Shown: piece after piece, positions 59,525 to 64,000 of the stretch
Layout of the letters: each line of letters begins with the position of its first letter
Position numbering within the stretch: position 1 is the stretch's first letter
Program-made: the position numbers and the translations under genes
Notes under the pieces: generated by a model
What the model was told of the DNA's origin: nothing
Seen by the model: only the letters and a program-made list of their open reading frames with translations
The model's database searches: none
From: Sodiomyces alkalinus F11
Lineage: Eukaryota > Ascomycota > Sordariomycetes > Glomerellales > Plectosphaerellaceae
Reading direction: 5' to 3'
Assembly (NCBI RefSeq): GCF_003711515.1
Contig: NW_021167094.1
Span: 1-64,000, forward strand
DNA: 64,000 nt

Positions 59525-60784
59525 ATGTTGCCCATCGAGCTTGTGCAGGTGGCGTCTCTACTCGTCCTGGCCGGCGTATCCCTCGCACAGGTGCCTCCAG
59601 GGCATGCCGCGCTCTTCCCGGAAGGACTCAGTGTCCTCAACACCCGCCCCAGGAGTATTGGCTTGAACAACATGCAGGGCGTCCCCTTCGGATTCACCCA
59701 GTGGGCGTTTGGCACTGTGCCGCAGGTCTGCTACAACGCGGCGGTTGACGACGGTTACTGCAACGTGTACGACCTCGAGGTCTACGATGTAGAATACGAC
59801 GACTGCGCAGTTCCATGGACGTTCTGTCGCTGTTCCGACTCGCCCCTGTCCATTGAAGCCTTTGCTGGGCGTGTAGGGTATGATGTGATGCCTCTTGTTC
59901 TTTTCCCGCTTTCCCGCTCTCCTCGCCCCAGTCCGTTTGCTCTTTGTCTGTTCAATATCAACATGAGCGGCCTTGGCGCAACGTATATGTCGATTCTCTG
60001 ACGGACGAGTGCAGTCGTCTTCCGGTTGCTGCCCGGCAGTATGCTCGCTTCTTCTCAAGCTACGGAGGTAATTCCTCGGCCTTTAGCTTCAGAAACGATA
60101 TCACTTTCTTCGGTCCCATCGAGGGACAGTCCGTCTACATCCATGAGCTTTCGCATAATCTTGACAGGCTTTACTCCCCTCCCGACTCCTTGACGAGTTT
60201 TTCAGGCACGGACGAATATGCCAATGCTGTGGCGGCCGACAGCTGTTCTCCTGATGACTATGCCAAGACGAGTGAGTTATTCCCCCTTCTTCTCGAGATG
60301 ATAAGGAATCGGGTTTTGTGAGGACAAAACAGAAGGGACAAGATGAGGAGAGCAAGTGAATAAGAGAGCAGGCCGACGAGAACTTACTTGAAAACCCCCT
60401 CCAGGCTATGCGGAGCACTACGCCCAAACCAGCGTCATGATCGCCTACGACGTGACGGTAGGGCCGATCGACAGTGTCCGGAACACGAGCTGCATGGCCA
60501 ACGCCTTCAACGCGGCCCGCAAGCACCTCGCACCTATCTGGCAGTTCAATGAGGTCGGTACGTGCACCTCGCGCCTTTCCGAAGACGACAGCCCGCGGGT
60601 GTGCATGGGTCCCGAAGCGCCGTGCCCCGGAGACCCTGTGAGAGTTGCGTCCTCTGACTCTGAGTCTGATCCTGAGGGGTTCCGGTGGGCCCCCGTGGTC
60701 GAGTCAGTGGACGACGAGGAGCTCGAGCGCAAGAGGAGGGCGGAAAGGGAGGCTGGCATGAGGGGGTATGCCGAGATAGCGTAG
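59525..60784 (+). CDS. Secreted HExxH metallopeptidase-like protein (conidiation-specific con-13-like)
   Basis: Exons 59,525-59,877, 60,015-60,271 and 60,405-60,784, 329 aa. The chosen ATG gives a good signal peptide (LVQVASLLVLAGVSLAQ). The mature part has paired Cys (VCYN, YCNVY, CAVPWTFCRC) and then, across intron 1, a GRLPVAARQYAR segment, followed by HELSH at residues 161-165, which matches the HExxH zinc-binding motif, and HELSHNLD fits a zincin-like fold. SYAEHYAQTSVMIAYDV across intron 2 could supply a third ligand. The arrangement recalls the con-13/con-6-era group of fungal secreted proteins of unknown substrate; that link is from memory. A Ser/Asp/Glu/Arg-rich tail (about residues 285-329) is unlike the secreted core. 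Both internal introns restore a continuous frame. Confidence 0.72.
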
Positions 60785-61403
60785 GTGGGTGTACAGACGT
60801 CGTGGAAGTGTTGAATCCTCCCCTTTTTTCTTCTTCTTCTTTTTATCTTGTTTATCTTTTTGGTTTCTTTCTCCTTTTCTTTCTCTCTTTCTTTCTCCTG
60901 CCCCTCTGTTTATAGGCGCCTGTCGGGTTGGAGTCATATGGGATTTAAGACCCGAGGAAGGCATGTTGGATTGTATGCTGCTTGGATACCATATGTATAT
61001 CTATTCTTCATTTGGTTATATATATCGCGTCTCCTAATATACGTCGACTCCGTCACCACATTGGGTGACGGTTGAGGGTTTTGATACCCGTCCTGTCTTG
61101 AAAATGTAAGGATCGCTACAAGGGATTTGAAGTAGGCTCACCTAAGACAAATGTGAAGGCCATGCCTTTTGTAGGAGTTGGTCAGATGCCTGTCAAAGAA
61201 GGACTGCCATATCCGAGACTGGTATCTTGATGGTGCTTAGGTCCTCCTCGTATGTTTCCCGTGGCTGGATATGCGAGGTGGGCAGGTTCTATTCTACTCT
61301 TCCAAGAGCCATTCTTCCAGTCATTTCATTGACCATCCCTCATCAGCCCCAGCCCCATTGGTAAGGCCTGCAGCAAGTTTCTCGTGGGGGAGAAACTAAG
61401 AAA
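60785..61403. other. Convergent intergenic region
   Basis: 3' regions of the HExxH protein (+) and the PLP enzyme (-). T/C-rich up to about 60,905. No other feature seen. Confidence 0.5.
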
Positions 61404-62522
61404 CTATGGTGCAGCAAATAGGTTGGCGAGGCCGTCGACGGAGACATTGCCGCCGCTGAAGACAATGCCCAGGTCCCATCCATCGGGACCGGCCTCCTTC
61501 TCGACCATGGCGCGGAAGTCTTCGTTGAAGAGCACGACGGCCAGGGGGACGGCGGCGCTGGGCTCGACAACAAGCTTGAAGCGCTCCAGGACCAGTCGAG
61601 TGGCACTGCGAATCTCGTCCTCGGTAACGGCGTACATGGCGGAGACGAGCCTGCGTTCGTAGATGACACGCCAGGGGTGCTCGCCGACCGGCGTGCGCAA
61701 GCCGTCGGCGATGGTCAGGCTCTTCACCGACTCGATGCGCTTTCCCGTCTCGAAGGCCCTGCGGCAGTCGTCTGCGCCGTCAAAGGAGGGCTCGGCCCCG
61801 AAGACGCGTATGCCGGTGCCCTCGCAGCTCAGGGCGACGCCGGAGAGCATACCGCCGCCGCCGCAGGGGGTGATGATGGCATCCAGCCCCTTCCCGCCCG
61901 CCTTCCGCTCGCGGACCTGATCCTGGAGCTCGAGGCCCATGGTGCCCTGGCCCAGCATGATGTCAGGGTGGTCGTAGGGCGGCACGAGGCGGGCTCCGGT
62001 GTCGGCGATGACCTGGGCGGCCACGGCCTCACGCTCGGAACTGGTGCTGCCGCTGAAGATGACATTGGCACCGTAGCCCTTGGTGGCGGCGATCTTGTTG
62101 GGGAGGGAGACGGAGGGCATGACGATGTGGGCGGGGATGCCGCTCTCGCGGGCGGCCAGGGCGAGGGCCTGGGCATGGTTGCCGGAGCTGTGGGTGACGA
62201 CGCCCTTCGACTTGCCGCCGTTCTCGACCCAGCCCGGCTCCTGCTTGAGACGCTCGATGGCGTGGAAAGCGCCGCGCGCCTTGAAGGCGCCGATGCGTTG
62301 CAGATTCTCACACTTGAACCAGAGACGGAGGGTTGGGGCAGCTGGCGTGCGGCCCTCCCAGGGAGTTCCCACTAGCGAGGCCGGGTCTCGTGCGGTGGAC
62401 GCCAACTGAGTCAAAGTCTTGTTGGTCATGACGGGGGTGAGGTGGACATGAGGCTTGATGACCTTGTGCGCCTCGATGACCGAGTCGCGGGTCAGGGGCA
62501 GACAAGTGGATAGGTCAGCCAT
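61404..62522 (-). CDS. Threonine dehydratase / serine racemase family PLP enzyme
   Basis: Fold-type II PLP enzyme acting on L-threonine, L-serine or 3-hydroxyaspartate; single exon, 372 aa. The PLP lysine is Lys81 in ENLQRIGAFKARGAF, the substrate-carboxylate loop is SSGNHAQ (residues 112-118), and the phosphate-binding glycine loop is PCGGGGMLSG (219-228). There is no C-terminal ACT regulatory domain, so it is not the feedback-inhibited biosynthetic threonine deaminase. It is nearest in layout to serine racemase and yeast Sry1 (3-hydroxyaspartate dehydratase). No mitochondrial presequence is obvious. It is the last gene before the RIP block, which starts about 400 bp upstream of its start codon. 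Confidence 0.92.
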   Translation of the reverse strand: MADLSTCLPLTRDSVIEAHKVIKPHVHLTPVMTNKTLTQLASTARDPASLVGTPWEGRTPAAPTLRLWFKCENLQRIGAFKARGAFHAIERLKQEPGWVENGGKSKGVVTHSSGNHAQALALAARESGIPAHIVMPSVSLPNKIAATKGYGANVIFSGSTSSEREAVAAQVIADTGARLVPPYDHPDIMLGQGTMGLELQDQVRERKAGGKGLDAIITPCGGGGMLSGVALSCEGTGIRVFGAEPSFDGADDCRRAFETGKRIESVKSLTIADGLRTPVGEHPWRVIYERRLVSAMYAVTEDEIRSATRLVLERFKLVVEPSAAVPLAVVLFNEDFRAMVEKEAGPDGWDLGIVFSGGNVSVDGLANLFAAP

Positions 62523-62930
62523 TGTGAGAGGGAGATGTTTGGATAGGGCTGGTCGAGAAAAAGGGAGAACCCGATGGCAGTCAAGTAAGGTGAAGAAGCA
62601 GGAGGCAGGAGCAGGAGCAGGAGGCAGGAGGGTAGGATGGGGTCTTGCAGGTGAAGCCCGGGCTGACTATCAACCCGGGCAAAGGGCAAATGATGGCAAG
62701 TGGGGTTGGCGGGGCTTTGAGCGTGTCGTTCCTTCTTCGTACGATGATACGGAGTAAGTACTGAATACGGCGTAGGCAGTTTATTAGTCGAGACGAAGGA
62801 AAGAAGGCAAGTCTCGGCTACTTACGGCTTTTACGGCGTGGTTGTCTCTATACCTTATCTTATTGATTAGCTACTCCGTTCTCAGTAACTACAGTCAGGT
62901 GACAAGAATTTCGGGACACTTCTAAAAATA
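62523..62930 (-). promoter_or_regulatory. Upstream region of the PLP enzyme next to the RIP boundary
   Basis: About 400 bp of ordinary composition. Contains AGCAGGAGGCAGGAGCAGGAG-type purine repeats (62,597-62,631), equivalent to CTCCTGCTCCTG on the coding strand, near the start codon. The sequence changes to TpA-rich, CpA-poor DNA from about 62,930. Confidence 0.4.
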
Positions 62931-62939
62931 CCTCACCAT

Positions 62940-64000
62940 GTCAGATAAAGCGTAGTCAAAATCGTCATAAAATAGGTCAGAATTGATTAAGGCAAATTAT
63001 ATACAATTATAACTATTTTAGACTATTAGGGAAACGCTGCCACCGTATTTTATATAGTGCAGATTCTGTAAGCGTCCACCCGGATTATACTCTTAGTAAT
63101 CCGGCCTATTACGTAACCGAAAAGACTATAGTCTATTCGATATACCCCCTAATCGCCCTAAGCGTTAGTTAGGCGATTAAAGCTATTCGTAATCGGCAGA
63201 TAATCTAGCTATATAATCTATTCGCTATAGCCGCCCTTAAAGTCATCCTCTAGGTCCTCTAAATATTCTATCCGGACTTCCTCTAGATATTTCTACTATA
63301 ACCGTTCCCGTATATCTATCACGCCTACCTAGGACCTGAATATCTTAAATTTTTCGCTGTATAGCGCCTTCGTTAATCCGTCTACTACTATTTCCGCACT
63401 TATAACGTACGTTACGAGTATTTACCCTTATTCCTTTACTTAATATAACTAGTAGCCGTGGATATCGATATAGCGGAGGCGCGTTATTAACGTGCTAATC
63501 TCTTAATTAACTAATCGAATTATTTAGTTATTATCGTATAAGATCCTTAATTCCGGATCGTTAAATTCCACTCCTATACTAAGTAATAGGCGTTATATAA
63601 AGATACCCTCTTTTATACCTTATACTAACGCTAATAGCTCTGCCTCCATTATTAACGTCGTGACTATATCCTGCTTATTAGCGCGCCACACTATTATACC
63701 GCTAAATAAGCGTAGCACGTACGCTTAACTACTCTTTCGATTAAGAGTATTATCGGTAAATAAGACGTTAGTATAGATTTCGATAGTATCGCTACCCCCT
63801 AGTTCTAATATAAACGATTAGCTATTAATTAGATAGAGGATTAGATAATCGGCGGCCTTATAGTGAATAGGCCCTAGATTAACGTTAAACTGGTATAGCC
63901 TAGATACTATAAACGCGATATTAGGCCGCGATATCACTACTACGTATAGTATAGATCCTATCTTCCGTTAATAGCTTTTAACATTAGTTAAGGTTCCTAA
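62940..64000 (-). mobile_element. Ty1/copia retrotransposon, RT/RNase H end, RIP-inactivated and cut by the window edge
   Basis: On the minus strand, bases 63,790-63,600 read, with RIP stops, as the copia RNase H block: a TDNTLNRKSS region (for the usual DASYADD..RKS), LFSGIIVWRANKQD and TLIMEAELLAL, which corresponds to the STTEAEYLAL motif. The rest of 63,000-64,000 has the same TpA-rich, CpA-poor signature, with no intact frame. The 5' part of the element lies beyond the window. No LTR was identified in the visible 1 kb; the 3' end should be near 62,940-63,050. Confidence 0.7.

Noticed and set aside
61677..62375. 232-codon plus-strand frame
   Set aside because: Shadow of the PLP enzyme on the opposite strand.

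Overview
This window comes from a filamentous ascomycete (Pezizomycotina, most likely a Sordariomycete). The evidence is short spliceosomal introns (55-450 bp, GT..AG, many with a CTAAC-type branch site), GC-rich coding exons, fungal-type housekeeping proteins, and transposons mutated in the way that repeat-induced point mutation (RIP) mutates them. I see no prokaryotic or viral genes outside the retroelements. I cannot name the species.

Left arm (1 to about 18,010): nested, RIP-inactivated retrotransposons. A chromodomain-type Ty3/gypsy element lies on the minus strand (355-15,773) with a 5-bp target duplication (GTAGA). A Tad1/I-like LINE (576-7,481) has inserted into its left LTR and is bounded by a perfect 28-bp target duplication. 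To the right is the 3' part of a second copy of the same gypsy family in the opposite orientation, with its LTR at 17,647-18,009. This gives a long inverted repeat (about 7,510-9,300 against 16,020-17,780). Between pol and the 3' LTR both gypsy copies carry an extra segment of roughly 2 kb whose best preserved reading frame is antisense to the element. CpA and TpG are nearly absent from this arm while CpG is kept.

Central gene block (about 18,500-62,930): 15 well or reasonably supported protein genes, one weaker hypothetical and one gene remnant. In order they are: neutral trehalase (+), isocitrate lyase (+), CCZ1-like vacuolar fusion protein (+), Nce102-like MARVEL protein (+), Mim2-like mitochondrial import protein (-), eIF2-beta (+, a sequencing gap in its first intron), a multi-pass membrane protein (-), a FAD-dependent amine/amino-acid oxidoreductase (+), a VPS62-like protein (+), a 977-aa unknown protein with a Cys/His-rich N-terminus (-), an ankyrin-repeat remnant (-), porphobilinogen synthase (-), a disordered 586-aa unknown (+), a small basic GGLF-repeat protein (-), a membrane-anchored amidohydrolase (+), a secreted HExxH protein (+) and a threonine dehydratase/serine racemase-type PLP enzyme (-). 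They do not form one pathway or a secondary-metabolite cluster. Trehalase (trehalose breakdown) and isocitrate lyase (glyoxylate shunt) are both carbon-mobilisation enzymes and adjacent, but 2.4 kb of non-coding DNA separates them and nothing in the sequence shows co-regulation.

Right edge (about 62,930-64,000): composition changes abruptly to RIP-type sequence again, here the reverse transcriptase/RNase H end of a Ty1/copia element on the minus strand. The gene block is therefore an island between RIP-silenced transposon blocks.

The most unusual observations are the gypsy family with an antisense accessory segment, the intact nested target-site duplications after saturating RIP, an intron in the membrane-protein gene that can be retained in frame to add a serine run, and a TACC/GGTA motif scattered through the intergenic DNA. 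I did not find a clearly new multi-gene system.
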